From NCBI RefSeq assembly GCF_022627575.1, contig NZ_JADEYQ010000002.1, positions 124,001-188,000 on the forward strand: a stretch of 64,000 nt of DNA, in the 5' to 3' direction. Origin of the DNA: Sphingobacterium rhinopitheci (GTDB lineage: Bacteria; Bacteroidota; Bacteroidia; Sphingobacteriales; Sphingobacteriaceae). The position numbers and the translations under genes were made by a program. The notes under the pieces are model-generated. The model ran no database searches and was not told where the DNA came from. It saw only the letters and a program-made list of their open reading frames with translations. Each line of letters begins with the position of its first letter. The first letter of the stretch is position 1. This document shows positions 17,496 through 26,249 of the stretch, one piece after another.

Positions 17496-18434
17496 TTACG
17501 CTTTCAATGATTCTATATATTCTTTGTATCTGTTATAAAGGTGACCTGCTTGTAAATAAGCAGATTGAGGGCTCATAAAATGAGAAAACTCAAAAGTGAT
17601 AGCTTTATCATAACCTGCTCTTCGTGCAGCATCCAATTTCAATTTCAATTTTTCAAATTTGATTGGTAAAAATTTAATAGGCATATCCCGATCAAAAGAC
17701 TCTGCATTTGTCCAGCATTGCATATTATAGCGATCTGCTAGCATCTTATTTACGCTAAAGAAATCCTCCAATTCATGGTAATCAATATGTCCATCTTGAA
17801 AGGCTACGGCATCTACCGCGTTATGCACTTCATGAAATATTTCATTCCACTCATTTTCATGCTCTTTCAAAGAGACAACATCAGTCTTCGATAAGGATGA
17901 AGATGCTGCCATCACGGCTTTTTTACCATCTATCCATGGCGAAATAAACGTAGGAAGTCCTCCACTTACAGCTTTACATTGTTCACCAAGGATACGAAAT
18001 GCACTAGCAGCACCTTTTGTCTGACGGCTGATCTCCATACTCAAATACCATCCAGCAAAACTTTTATACTTACCGTATTTAGCCCATACCTCATCGATGA
18101 CATAGCGATTGGCATCGATCTCATGCTGCATCACTCCTGTATCCCAATATTTGCCGCTATCATATAATCCAAAATAAAATTTCAAACCATGCTTATCTGC
18201 CAATTGCAAATACATCTCCACTAAGTCTATCGGCGGTTCATAACAACCATGTGTATCTTGCAACCATGCAGAAGGATAAGTAATAAATCTTCGGTATCCA
18301 CTACGGATTAATATTACAGTATCAATCCCTACAGCTTTCATATAAGCGAAATCCTTATCCCATTCTTCTCTACCCCAATTTTGATGAGGAATATCGTGGC
18401 TTATCTCATCGATAAAAGTTCCTGTAATCTTCAT
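17496..18434 (-). CDS. DUF4434 domain protein (TIM-barrel glycosidase-like)
   Basis: This 312-residue protein begins MKITGTFIDEISHDIPHQNW, the DUF4434 opening. It runs through beta/alpha segments typical of a TIM barrel (IDTVILIRSGYRRF; KFYFGLYDSGKYW; FAGWYLSMEIS; AVAFQDGHIDYHEL; AITFEFSHFMSPQ) with acidic residues at strand ends. Remote similarity to glycoside hydrolases is likely, but activity is unknown. There is no signal peptide. Its start codon overlaps the stop of the upstream esterase by one base (TAATG), which indicates coupled translation. Confidence 0.75.
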   Translation of the reverse strand: MKITGTFIDEISHDIPHQNWGREEWDKDFAYMKAVGIDTVILIRSGYRRFITYPSAWLQDTHGCYEPPIDLVEMYLQLADKHGLKFYFGLYDSGKYWDTGVMQHEIDANRYVIDEVWAKYGKYKSFAGWYLSMEISRQTKGAASAFRILGEQCKAVSGGLPTFISPWIDGKKAVMAASSSLSKTDVVSLKEHENEWNEIFHEVHNAVDAVAFQDGHIDYHELEDFFSVNKMLADRYNMQCWTNAESFDRDMPIKFLPIKFEKLKLKLDAARRAGYDKAITFEFSHFMSPQSAYLQAGHLYNRYKEYIESLKA

Positions 18435-19117
18435 TATAAATATTTTTTATTCTTCAAGTATTTTGTCCATTCTACATACGCATCTGCATTGAGATGAATA
18501 CCATCTGCCGTAAAATATGGCTTAAGGACATAATCATCCGCTAATACCTCTTTTACATTCACGAATGTGATATTATACTTCTTTGTTAACGCTACAATAC
18601 CCGTATTAAGGCTTCTTATATCCTGCTCTCTGCCTTTTAAATAATCCATAGTAATTTTAGATTCGTTCAAGGGCAGTGTACTTTGTGCATATATTTTCGT
18701 CTTGGGGCTATTGTTTTTAATAATCTGTATTATCTCTTCATAATTTTTCAATATCGAATCCATAGGTAGTCCGCGACCTATATCATTAATCCCCATCATC
18801 AAGAATATTTTTTTCGGTTTGGTACTTACCACATCAGCAATACGTGCCTTCATCCCATAGGTGTTATCACCACCAATACCCCGATTAGCGATCTTGTATT
18901 TGTCTCCAAATACATCGTGCCATGGGCCCCTTTCTGTAATACTATTACCAAAGAAAACAATATCTACTTTGGTATCTTTCAATCCTTGATACAATAACTC
19001 TCTGGAGTCATAATACCAGTTATTATATCCTGTATTATAAGATTTATTCGTTTCCGTTTGGCCATTTACTAATTGGACACCCCCGATTAGCAGCAGAAAT
19101 AAATTCAAAAATTTCAT
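18434..19117 (-). CDS. SGNH/GDSL-family esterase, GNSI variant
   Basis: This 227-residue secreted hydrolase has a signal peptide to about NGQ (residue 20). Block I reads GNSITE (57-62), keeping the nucleophile Ser but with Asn instead of Asp; block II is RGIGGDNTYGMKAR with the oxyanion Gly; block III is GINDIGRG (109-116); block V is ADGIHLN with the catalytic Asp and His. It probably removes acyl (acetyl) groups from sugars in the periplasm. It is a tandem paralogue of the preceding gene (1-bp spacing), so the two may serve different acyl positions. Confidence 0.85.
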   Translation of the reverse strand: MKFLNLFLLLIGGVQLVNGQTETNKSYNTGYNNWYYDSRELLYQGLKDTKVDIVFFGNSITERGPWHDVFGDKYKIANRGIGGDNTYGMKARIADVVSTKPKKIFLMMGINDIGRGLPMDSILKNYEEIIQIIKNNSPKTKIYAQSTLPLNESKITMDYLKGREQDIRSLNTGIVALTKKYNITFVNVKEVLADDYVLKPYFTADGIHLNADAYVEWTKYLKNKKYL

Positions 19118-19118
19118 A

Positions 19119-19811
19119 TTATAATGCTTTTACTTTTTTCAAATAATCTATTACCTCTATATATGCTGCCACCTCCATATGTATACCATCTGAAGTAATA
19201 TCTGCACGCAATTGACCATCTTTATCAGCTACGACCTTATGCAAATCGACAAAATGAACATTTTTATTTGATGCACTGATTTCTTTCAAAGCACGATTCA
19301 ACTGTGCTACATCTTCATTCTTTACAGAACGAAAAGGTTCAATCAATTTGCTAGAATTAATAGGTAAAATACTATTTAAGTAAATAATTGTTCTTGGTGA
19401 CTCCATCTGTATTCTAGAGACAATTTTTTTATAATTATTAATAATAAAACTCGTCGGCACATTTCTTTTCAAATCATTGACACCGATCATTAAGAATACT
19501 TTCTGCGGTTGATGCTTTACAATTTCATCCAAACGAGCTAATACCCCAAAAGAAATATCACCGCTAATCCCTCTATTCAATATAGGCAAGTCTGGAGCAA
19601 TATCTGCCCAACGACCTGCGTCGGTCAAACTATCTCCAATAAATATAATTGGTCCCTTACGTGTAGGCATTTTATTAAAAAAATCTACTTTTTCGGTATA
19701 ACCAGAGAAAATATAATTACTATCTACTGGAGCTTGAGCATATGTATTATTATAAAATACTGCAGATAACAAACAAGTAAGAATAGAATACTTTACAATT
19801 TTTAATTTCAT
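19119..19811 (-). CDS. SGNH/GDSL-family esterase
   Basis: This 230-residue exported hydrolase has a signal peptide to about YAQ (residue 26). Canonical blocks are IFIGDSLTDAGRW (nucleophile Ser61), NRGISGDISFGVLARL, MIGVNDLKRN (Asn113) and TSDGIHMEVAAY (Asp/His). The likely role is de-O-acetylation or another ester cleavage on the glycan. It lies between the DUF5009 membrane protein and the second SGNH gene, all tightly packed. Without a carbohydrate-specific signature the acyl group is only inferred. Confidence 0.87.
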   Translation of the reverse strand: MKLKIVKYSILTCLLSAVFYNNTYAQAPVDSNYIFSGYTEKVDFFNKMPTRKGPIIFIGDSLTDAGRWADIAPDLPILNRGISGDISFGVLARLDEIVKHQPQKVFLMIGVNDLKRNVPTSFIINNYKKIVSRIQMESPRTIIYLNSILPINSSKLIEPFRSVKNEDVAQLNRALKEISASNKNVHFVDLHKVVADKDGQLRADITSDGIHMEVAAYIEVIDYLKKVKAL

Positions 19812-19830
19812 TATTAATAGGTTGTTTTAG

Positions 19831-21231
19831 TTATGAACGCCAAAACCATTTTTTATATGTTGTATAATTTGTTATAAATACCATTAAGAAAATATAAACC
19901 GCAGCCTTAACAAGACCACAATATGGACTTAAAGCTGATAAATGATCAAATAATGGAAGTAAATGAGTTAATCCAAAAAGAGGGGTAATAAAAAATGCAG
20001 TAACACAATAGGCTACCATTGGATTCTGACCATTTCTTACGATGGACATAATGATAATATTATTACGAAAAATCCTAGTACAATAGTCACATACTATATA
20101 GAATACAAAAGCTAATCCACTTGTTAAAAACCAATAACTAAAAGAAGAAGGATCCTTTTTTATTCCTCCATCTATAGGTTCAAAACACAGGGCAATACAC
20201 GTAAGTACGTAACCCCATAATACTAATATTTTGTAAAATGATGCTTGCCCAGATGTATTATATTTAAAATATAAAAAGAAAATAAAACCAAAAAGAACTT
20301 GTCCTAATAAATTGATATTAATGGCCCTTACATACAAGGTAACCACGTGAAAAACGACAAAAGCCAAGCAAATAATAGCAATAATACTATTTTTAGATTT
20401 CTCATCAGCAGTGTAGTTTTGTTGTACCAAATGCTTCTGCTCTAATAGTAAATCTCCCAAAATAGAACCCGGTAACACAATACATAAGTATTTTAGGAAA
20501 GAGAAATTATAGAACCATTTTATATCAGGATGAAAATCCCATAGAATAGATGTCCAACTTCCTTCGATCGTATGAGAAAACCAAATCCCCATGAAAGCAA
20601 CAACAATACCTATACGCAGAAGAAAGCTCTTTGCCGTAATTAGCCAACATATCGATCCAAAGAAAGCCATGTTTGCCAATACTAAAATGATGATATTATT
20701 TTTAGACTTGACAAAGGTATTCCCTAAAATTTCACTGTGAAAAAACACAAGAATACCAATGATTAGAAAACCAAGCACCTGAAGACCATACCTGCGTACC
20801 AAAGAACCTTCAAATCGCATAAATACTAAAAAGAAAGAGCCAAAAGTAGCTATTGCTGTCAGGTAATTGACAACTGGAGAAGCGTGTAAATTATTTGGTT
20901 CAAGATAGGCTAATATAATGGCAAAAAACACTAATAACACACCTCTACGTAGCAATCCTAAGGCTATAACTTTATGCTCACCACGATCCAATTTTCCACG
21001 CAATGCTAAAGGAAATGCAGCACCCATAGCAAATAAGAAAAATGGAAACACCAAATCAACCCAAGTAATACCTGGATTTTGAGGATTAAATATAAAATCT
21101 GGAGGCCCTACTTGTGCATGATACATCCAAGCTGGAAAATCATTAGTCCAAGGAATAACAGCAGCCATTACCATTCCTATGATAGCTAAACCACGCAAGA
21201 AGTCAATGGCTAAATTTCTATTATTAAGCAT
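19831..21231 (-). CDS. DUF5009 / heparan-alpha-glucosaminide N-acetyltransferase-like membrane protein
   Basis: This 466-residue integral membrane protein has about 11-12 hydrophobic helices. It opens NRNLAIDFLRGLAIIGMVMA, the RGL--GM signature of the HGSNAT/acyltransferase superfamily, then WVDLVFPFFLFAMGAAFPLA, the second family hallmark. Relatives transfer acetyl from cytoplasmic acetyl-CoA to sugars across the membrane. In this operon it could acetylate an amino sugar, or act opposite to the two esterases. Transmembrane count is by eye. Confidence 0.8.
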   Translation of the reverse strand: MLNNRNLAIDFLRGLAIIGMVMAAVIPWTNDFPAWMYHAQVGPPDFIFNPQNPGITWVDLVFPFFLFAMGAAFPLALRGKLDRGEHKVIALGLLRRGVLLVFFAIILAYLEPNNLHASPVVNYLTAIATFGSFFLVFMRFEGSLVRRYGLQVLGFLIIGILVFFHSEILGNTFVKSKNNIIILVLANMAFFGSICWLITAKSFLLRIGIVVAFMGIWFSHTIEGSWTSILWDFHPDIKWFYNFSFLKYLCIVLPGSILGDLLLEQKHLVQQNYTADEKSKNSIIAIICLAFVVFHVVTLYVRAININLLGQVLFGFIFFLYFKYNTSGQASFYKILVLWGYVLTCIALCFEPIDGGIKKDPSSFSYWFLTSGLAFVFYIVCDYCTRIFRNNIIIMSIVRNGQNPMVAYCVTAFFITPLFGLTHLLPLFDHLSALSPYCGLVKAAVYIFLMVFITNYTTYKKWFWRS

Positions 21232-21242
21232 ATTGTGATAAA

Positions 21243-22127
21243 TTAACTCCCTAAACCATTGATATTGATAACCTCTGCTCCCTTTTGTGCAGCAGTCGGA
21301 GACTGTTTAATAGAGAAGAAATTAGCTTCAGGACAGCGCATATCAGTTCTTCGCCCATTGTGCATAGGAACCTCTAAGCGCTTACCATCGTGCATACGAA
21401 TTAAAGTAGTATAATCCCATACGGCACCTTCTACTTTAGTCTTAGTCGGTTGCGCTGGTTTACCTTCATTCCTAACTTGGTCAATAGCATTGACACGTTT
21501 AAAATCTGCGATACCACTTAACGTATAACCCGCACATTCAAAATCTCCTTCATAATACTTGCCAGCACCTTTGACAATAAATCGTACAAGACCATCTTTT
21601 ATCACTTCAATAGACATCTCTACATTTTCACCTGGATACCAATAAAACTCTTTGCTTGCAGGAGCATAAACCCATACGCTCTCTTGTCCAGATTTATGGC
21701 TCGTCCTTCTAAAAAAAGGTCTAAATGCTAAACGTTCCTTCGATACAGAACCGTCTTCATATTTCAGCACTTCCCAGGTAAGACCAATATCCGTTTCTTG
21801 TCCATCCATATTTCCACCTAAATAAATAGATGGATTATCCAAGTATTGCCCTGGTTTAGCGGTATTGAGTCTTGAGGAATCAAATGTGACGTAAGGTAGT
21901 GTTACCTCTCCCTTTATACCAATCCAATGATCTTTACTACTGACAGCTTTTCTATAATAGGCACCTTTGAAACAGGTATAGTTATCGTCAGGTATAACCT
22001 CATTCGGCAAAAAAACTAACTTATTTTTACTCTTAAGGTTTCCTAGTATTAAGGAATTATTATTCATCTTGTGCATACAACTCATTAATAAAAACGAGAG
22101 TAAAGTAAGGCCAATTCTACTTAACAT
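21243..22127 (-). CDS. Secreted lipoprotein of unknown family
   Basis: I do not recognise this protein. The chosen Met (22127) gives a clean lipoprotein signal, MLSRIGLTLLSFLLMSC, with Cys17; the frame is open 60 bp further upstream, but that would bury the signal. The mature part is beta-rich with Trp/Tyr-rich stretches (EFYWYPGENVEMSIEV; FRPFFRRTSH) and resembles a sandwich domain that could bind carbohydrate. It is the ninth gene of the glycan operon, between a secreted protein of unknown family and the DUF5009 protein. Length about 294 residues. Confidence 0.65.
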   Translation of the reverse strand: MLSRIGLTLLSFLLMSCMHKMNNNSLILGNLKSKNKLVFLPNEVIPDDNYTCFKGAYYRKAVSSKDHWIGIKGEVTLPYVTFDSSRLNTAKPGQYLDNPSIYLGGNMDGQETDIGLTWEVLKYEDGSVSKERLAFRPFFRRTSHKSGQESVWVYAPASKEFYWYPGENVEMSIEVIKDGLVRFIVKGAGKYYEGDFECAGYTLSGIADFKRVNAIDQVRNEGKPAQPTKTKVEGAVWDYTTLIRMHDGKRLEVPMHNGRRTDMRCPEANFFSIKQSPTAAQKGAEVININGLGS

Positions 22128-22272
22128 ACGATTTAATGCTATCCACAATAATTCCATAAAACGGTTACGTTTCAATCTAAATACCACAAAGATTAGTCAA
22201 TCTGACACTTATTCTCCAAACCCAATACCCCAGTTTAATTCACTCCCATCTAAAATAGATCAGAAAAAATTT

Positions 22273-23451
22273 CTATTTTTTCAAATCTATAGGTACCAAT
22301 ATTAGCGGCGTAGGTAGACATGATGCTCCTGGAGGAGAATATGTGAAATTAATCTCCTGAATATCTTTTGTAGGATCCGGCTTATATATTTTCAACAAAA
22401 TAGCCTCTGGAGCAGCCTTAGTAACTAACCTATCCGAAGGAAATTGAACAACAGATTTATTGTTATCATTATCAAACAACTCCATAGTTAATCCCATACC
22501 ACCACACCATTGGTTATCTGCTGAACGGCTATTCCAAGTAATTAGTGCTAATCCTTTACCATCAGTACTTTTCCATTTGATATTAGTATCATACAACACG
22601 CCATAATTTCCGGCATTCTTAGCATCCTGTTTATCAGCACCGATAGTTCCTGTGATCCATGGATCGTCAATTCCATCCGCAACTACAAGTTGACTAACTC
22701 CATTGGTCGTTAGTAAAGTATCTTTACTAACTATTTTATAATTAGAAACTGGAAAAATACCTCTTCCTGCATTGACATGACTAAATGGTATCACAGTATC
22801 AATTTGTGAGAAAGCCTGAACAGCTGTTTTTTCTGGAGCAAACTGTAAAACACTTATTTGAGCAGGCTGATCAACTACAAATTCATAAAGACCATGTACT
22901 AACTCATCATATTTTACAATATGCTTATCAAACGCCTCATCGATAGCAATAACTTCGCCCGGCTTTACCACACGTACATTACCTTTCTCTTCAGAAGCAA
23001 AATAATCTGCTAAACCCTGTTTTCCTATTTGGAAATAATTCGTACTTGGCTTTTGTGACGAATATTTCAGCATACGTAGATGTAAATTTTCCTTACCAAG
23101 ATTCTTTATTACCGCATTAATTTTGCGCGGCATTTGTTGGGGTTCATTAATACCATTTACATTATAAACATACAAACGAACAGCACCTGGTAAAACCTCT
23201 TCTTGCATAGCAATAGCCTCAGGAAGACGAATATATTCAGGATCATCAGAAATAATGAACTGAGGACCTGGGGCAATAGTTTGCTTGTATTCAATTTTTT
23301 TGAAATTAGGATCTAGGAAATTATCTAACAAGACAACTTCACCCTCTTTCGCATTTTTTAGAATGCTTGATACTTTTTTCAAATCTGTTTGTGCATAAAC
23401 ACCGTTTAATAATAAAGATGTTAGTGCTACTGAAAATATATTTTTTATCAT
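22273..23451 (-). CDS. Secreted protein of unknown family
   Basis: This 392-residue exported protein has a signal peptide to about VYAQ (residue 21). It shows no motif that I can assign. The mature chain looks all-beta, with repeated hydrophobic/polar alternation and Gly/Pro turns. IDDPWITGTIGADKQDAKNA followed by GNYGVLYDTNIKW is a memorable stretch that resembles structural domains in secreted copper-amine-oxidase-like or surface proteins. Its position between hydrolase-like genes and an unknown lipoprotein suggests a periplasmic or surface role in glycan binding. Confidence 0.65.
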   Translation of the reverse strand: MIKNIFSVALTSLLLNGVYAQTDLKKVSSILKNAKEGEVVLLDNFLDPNFKKIEYKQTIAPGPQFIISDDPEYIRLPEAIAMQEEVLPGAVRLYVYNVNGINEPQQMPRKINAVIKNLGKENLHLRMLKYSSQKPSTNYFQIGKQGLADYFASEEKGNVRVVKPGEVIAIDEAFDKHIVKYDELVHGLYEFVVDQPAQISVLQFAPEKTAVQAFSQIDTVIPFSHVNAGRGIFPVSNYKIVSKDTLLTTNGVSQLVVADGIDDPWITGTIGADKQDAKNAGNYGVLYDTNIKWKSTDGKGLALITWNSRSADNQWCGGMGLTMELFDNDNNKSVVQFPSDRLVTKAAPEAILLKIYKPDPTKDIQEINFTYSPPGASCLPTPLILVPIDLKK

Positions 23452-23463
23452 GATTAGATATTA

Positions 23464-24783
23464 TTATTTTAAACCTTCTTTCAATTCATCCCACCAACCG
23501 TAATTGATGATATGCACGATATCAAAAATCATCGAACCATCAGATTTTTCTCGGCACATTTTTAACGCTTTTACAAATTGATCGGGGTTATCTTTATATT
23601 GTTCAACATATAAACCTGCGTAAACGGGAGTTTTCCCTTTAGTAACTTTGGTGACCAATTCGGCAGACCCTTCTACGGTATACCAATCCTCTTTTTCTAC
23701 CACTAATCCAGATTCTAACGTTTTAGTAGCTGCGGCAGCTTGCGATTTTAATTCTTCTTTATCTACTTCAAAAAAGTAATTCCCGGTAGTAAATAAATCT
23801 AAAGCTTCAGCGTAGCCGTAATCTTTATATTTTGGCGTAGCCCAATCAAAATCTTTACTAGGATCGTATTCTTTGCTGGCAAAATTGACCCCAACATCAA
23901 AATATAAAGGATACCAAGATCCCGTATAATCACCAAAAGAGATATTCGGATTAATAGCCTTAATCTCTTTACGCGCTGTATAAATAAAATCATGAACAAT
24001 ACTTGCTCTCCACTCTAACCACTCTTTATACAATGTGCCATTTATACGATCTTTACCACTGAAGCTATAAATGTCATCAGGATAATTCTCTACCTTTTTT
24101 CCAATATATTTTTCGAATGCATATCTAGAAGAATCCGAAAAATCAGCATTCAAATTATCAAAACGTACGCGATCTAAGATGATACCATCTAGCTTGGGAT
24201 ATTTACCAACCAACTCTTTCAAAATAGAAAGTTCATAATTACGTACTTCTTCCAACACAGGATTCAACATAGCTGAGTACTTCGATTTTTGATCGGTAAT
24301 TTTGACAAAACCTTCGGGCAAAAAGGACAATGTTTGCCACGCTGCTTTTGTAGGATCATCATACACAACGCCTCTATCATAAAAATTGTGACCAGCCACA
24401 AAAACATTTGTTGAAGCATGTACTTTCAAGCCAAGCTTATGTCCTTGTTCTATAAAAAAAGAAAGCATATCCCATGATAAATCTTTTTTTACACCTGAGG
24501 TGCCCCAGGAATTCATTACTGGAGCAATATTGCTGGGATATAACACTTCTCCTGTGATAGGCTTTACATCGACCACGATATCTGTAACACCTACCTCTTT
24601 AGATTTCTTTAAGTAATAAAGAATAGAATCCTTATTACAAAAACGATCAAAATTAGCCGTAGCATCATACCATAGAATATTACGGTCTATAAAAAACTTA
24701 TTTTTACTTTCAATTTTTTTGGTTGTAGAACAAGCGCCTAAAAATAGAGTAACAGCAAATAATAAATAAAATAATCTCGACAT
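23464..24783 (-). CDS. GHL10-like (alpha-amylase-superfamily) lipoprotein, copy 2
   Basis: This 439-residue lipoprotein (lipobox GACS, Cys18) has a TIM-barrel hydrolase-like domain. Strand motifs include VTDIVVDVKPITGEVLYPS, GLKVHASTNVFVAG, KLDGIILDRVRFDNLNADFS and SYGDYTGSWYPLY-type segments. The Asp after ILD and the Glu/Asp near the barrel ends are candidate catalytic residues, as in GHL10/DUF187 relatives of alpha-amylases. No activity is established for this subgroup. It is a tandem paralogue of the preceding gene with 3 bp between them. Confidence 0.72.
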   Translation of the reverse strand: MSRLFYLLFAVTLFLGACSTTKKIESKNKFFIDRNILWYDATANFDRFCNKDSILYYLKKSKEVGVTDIVVDVKPITGEVLYPSNIAPVMNSWGTSGVKKDLSWDMLSFFIEQGHKLGLKVHASTNVFVAGHNFYDRGVVYDDPTKAAWQTLSFLPEGFVKITDQKSKYSAMLNPVLEEVRNYELSILKELVGKYPKLDGIILDRVRFDNLNADFSDSSRYAFEKYIGKKVENYPDDIYSFSGKDRINGTLYKEWLEWRASIVHDFIYTARKEIKAINPNISFGDYTGSWYPLYFDVGVNFASKEYDPSKDFDWATPKYKDYGYAEALDLFTTGNYFFEVDKEELKSQAAAATKTLESGLVVEKEDWYTVEGSAELVTKVTKGKTPVYAGLYVEQYKDNPDQFVKALKMCREKSDGSMIFDIVHIINYGWWDELKEGLK

Positions 24784-24786
24784 CTC

Positions 24787-26187
24787 TTAGTTTTTAATAC
24801 CGTCTTTAACGGCGTCAAATAATTCTTGCTTTAAATAATTGTATTGAGGACCATACATATGAACTACGTCAAATAACATGACACCACCAGATGCTCTAGA
24901 CATTATATATTTGATCGCTCTAGAAATTTCAGCTTTACTAGCATAATTTATATTTCCGACATCCATACTTCCATAAATAGGTTTCTTATTTTTGGTAATG
25001 TACTCTATACCGTTTAGAGAGCCTTCAATACTCCACCAATGATATTTCATAGCTGCAGTAGCCGAATTTTCAGATAACATCACTTGCGTGAAATAATTAC
25101 CGGTTAATATCAAATCTAATTCTTCCAAATAACCTGTCTCTCCATATCCAGGGTAAGCCCAATCAAAACGTAAGTTGAAGTCTTGAAAAGGATCATAGTC
25201 CTTGCTCGCCCAATTTACTCCTACATAATGATAAGTGCTATACCAAGCACCTACGTATACACCGAAATCAACATTAGGCTTTACTGATTTTGCCGCTTGA
25301 CGTGCTTTTTTAAAGAATCCTTGAATTACAGATGCACGATATACTAGCCATTGTTTGTAATATTTACCGGTAACGCTAGGTACAAGTTGACCTGAAGACT
25401 CTTTCCAGGATGATACTATATCCGTTGGAAAATTCATATTAGCCGCCGAAGCATCATTATACTTAGTCTTCATAAACTCAATAAATTGATCTTTGCTATA
25501 ATCTGAAAAATCAGCATTGATGTCTGTATATCTAGCATAATCAAGGATAAGCCCATCTAGGGGAAATTTTCCAACAACTTCTTTTATGATATTTAATGCT
25601 CTTTCTTGAACAGCAGGCTGTGCTGGGTTGACAAAAGTATTTTTAGCTGTTTGTGAAATACGTCCTAATTCACCTTGAACATTTTTGACAACAATAGATT
25701 CATATTTCTCTTTAAAGTCCGGATTATCTGCTGCATATCCTACAGTTCCATTGGTGGTCCCCTCTACGAAGGTAACAATCGAAAGATATACCTTAAGGTC
25801 TCTCTTTTTAGCTTCGGCAATTACAAAATCTACATAATCTGCGGGTTTTGTCTTTCCATTTTGTGTTAAAAATTCCTTAGTATAGGAGCTTTGATACATA
25901 GTATATCCAGTACTAGGTTTAACGTCGACTACAAGCCCAGTAACACCACAGTCTTTCAGAATATCTAAAATCTTAACTATCTCATTTTTATCGCTAAATT
26001 TACCATAGGTACCAAATACATTTGAATGTGCATCAACCCATACCAAAGCTTGTTTACCCGGCTCAGATGGATCTATATTTTCGTCTTCAGGTTCTTTAGG
26101 TTGATTCACCGTGGGTACTTGACCTTTATCTTTAGAACAAGAAAAAAGTCCTAAAAGTAATAATCCATATGCTATTAATTTTTTCAT
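24787..26187 (-). CDS. GHL10-like (alpha-amylase-superfamily) lipoprotein, copy 1
   Basis: This lipoprotein of about 466 residues was assigned its start at the Met at 26187, giving signal MKKLIAYGLLLLGLFSC with Cys17. The barrel is recognisable from ALVWVDAHSNVFGTYGKFSD, VTGLVVDVKPSTGYTMYQS, FPLDGLILDYARYTDINADF and FGVYVGAWYSTYHYVGV. These match the same pattern as the downstream copy, including the D-YARYT-NADFS site. A Pro/Glu-rich linker follows the lipid anchor, which suits surface display. As one of two paralogues it may act on a related but different linkage. Confidence 0.75.
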   Translation of the reverse strand: MKKLIAYGLLLLGLFSCSKDKGQVPTVNQPKEPEDENIDPSEPGKQALVWVDAHSNVFGTYGKFSDKNEIVKILDILKDCGVTGLVVDVKPSTGYTMYQSSYTKEFLTQNGKTKPADYVDFVIAEAKKRDLKVYLSIVTFVEGTTNGTVGYAADNPDFKEKYESIVVKNVQGELGRISQTAKNTFVNPAQPAVQERALNIIKEVVGKFPLDGLILDYARYTDINADFSDYSKDQFIEFMKTKYNDASAANMNFPTDIVSSWKESSGQLVPSVTGKYYKQWLVYRASVIQGFFKKARQAAKSVKPNVDFGVYVGAWYSTYHYVGVNWASKDYDPFQDFNLRFDWAYPGYGETGYLEELDLILTGNYFTQVMLSENSATAAMKYHWWSIEGSLNGIEYITKNKKPIYGSMDVGNINYASKAEISRAIKYIMSRASGGVMLFDVVHMYGPQYNYLKQELFDAVKDGIKN

Positions 26188-26249
26188 AATAATATATTTT
26201 ATAAAAATGCCATGTGCTCTTATCAAGCACATGGTATTTAATCATTCAA

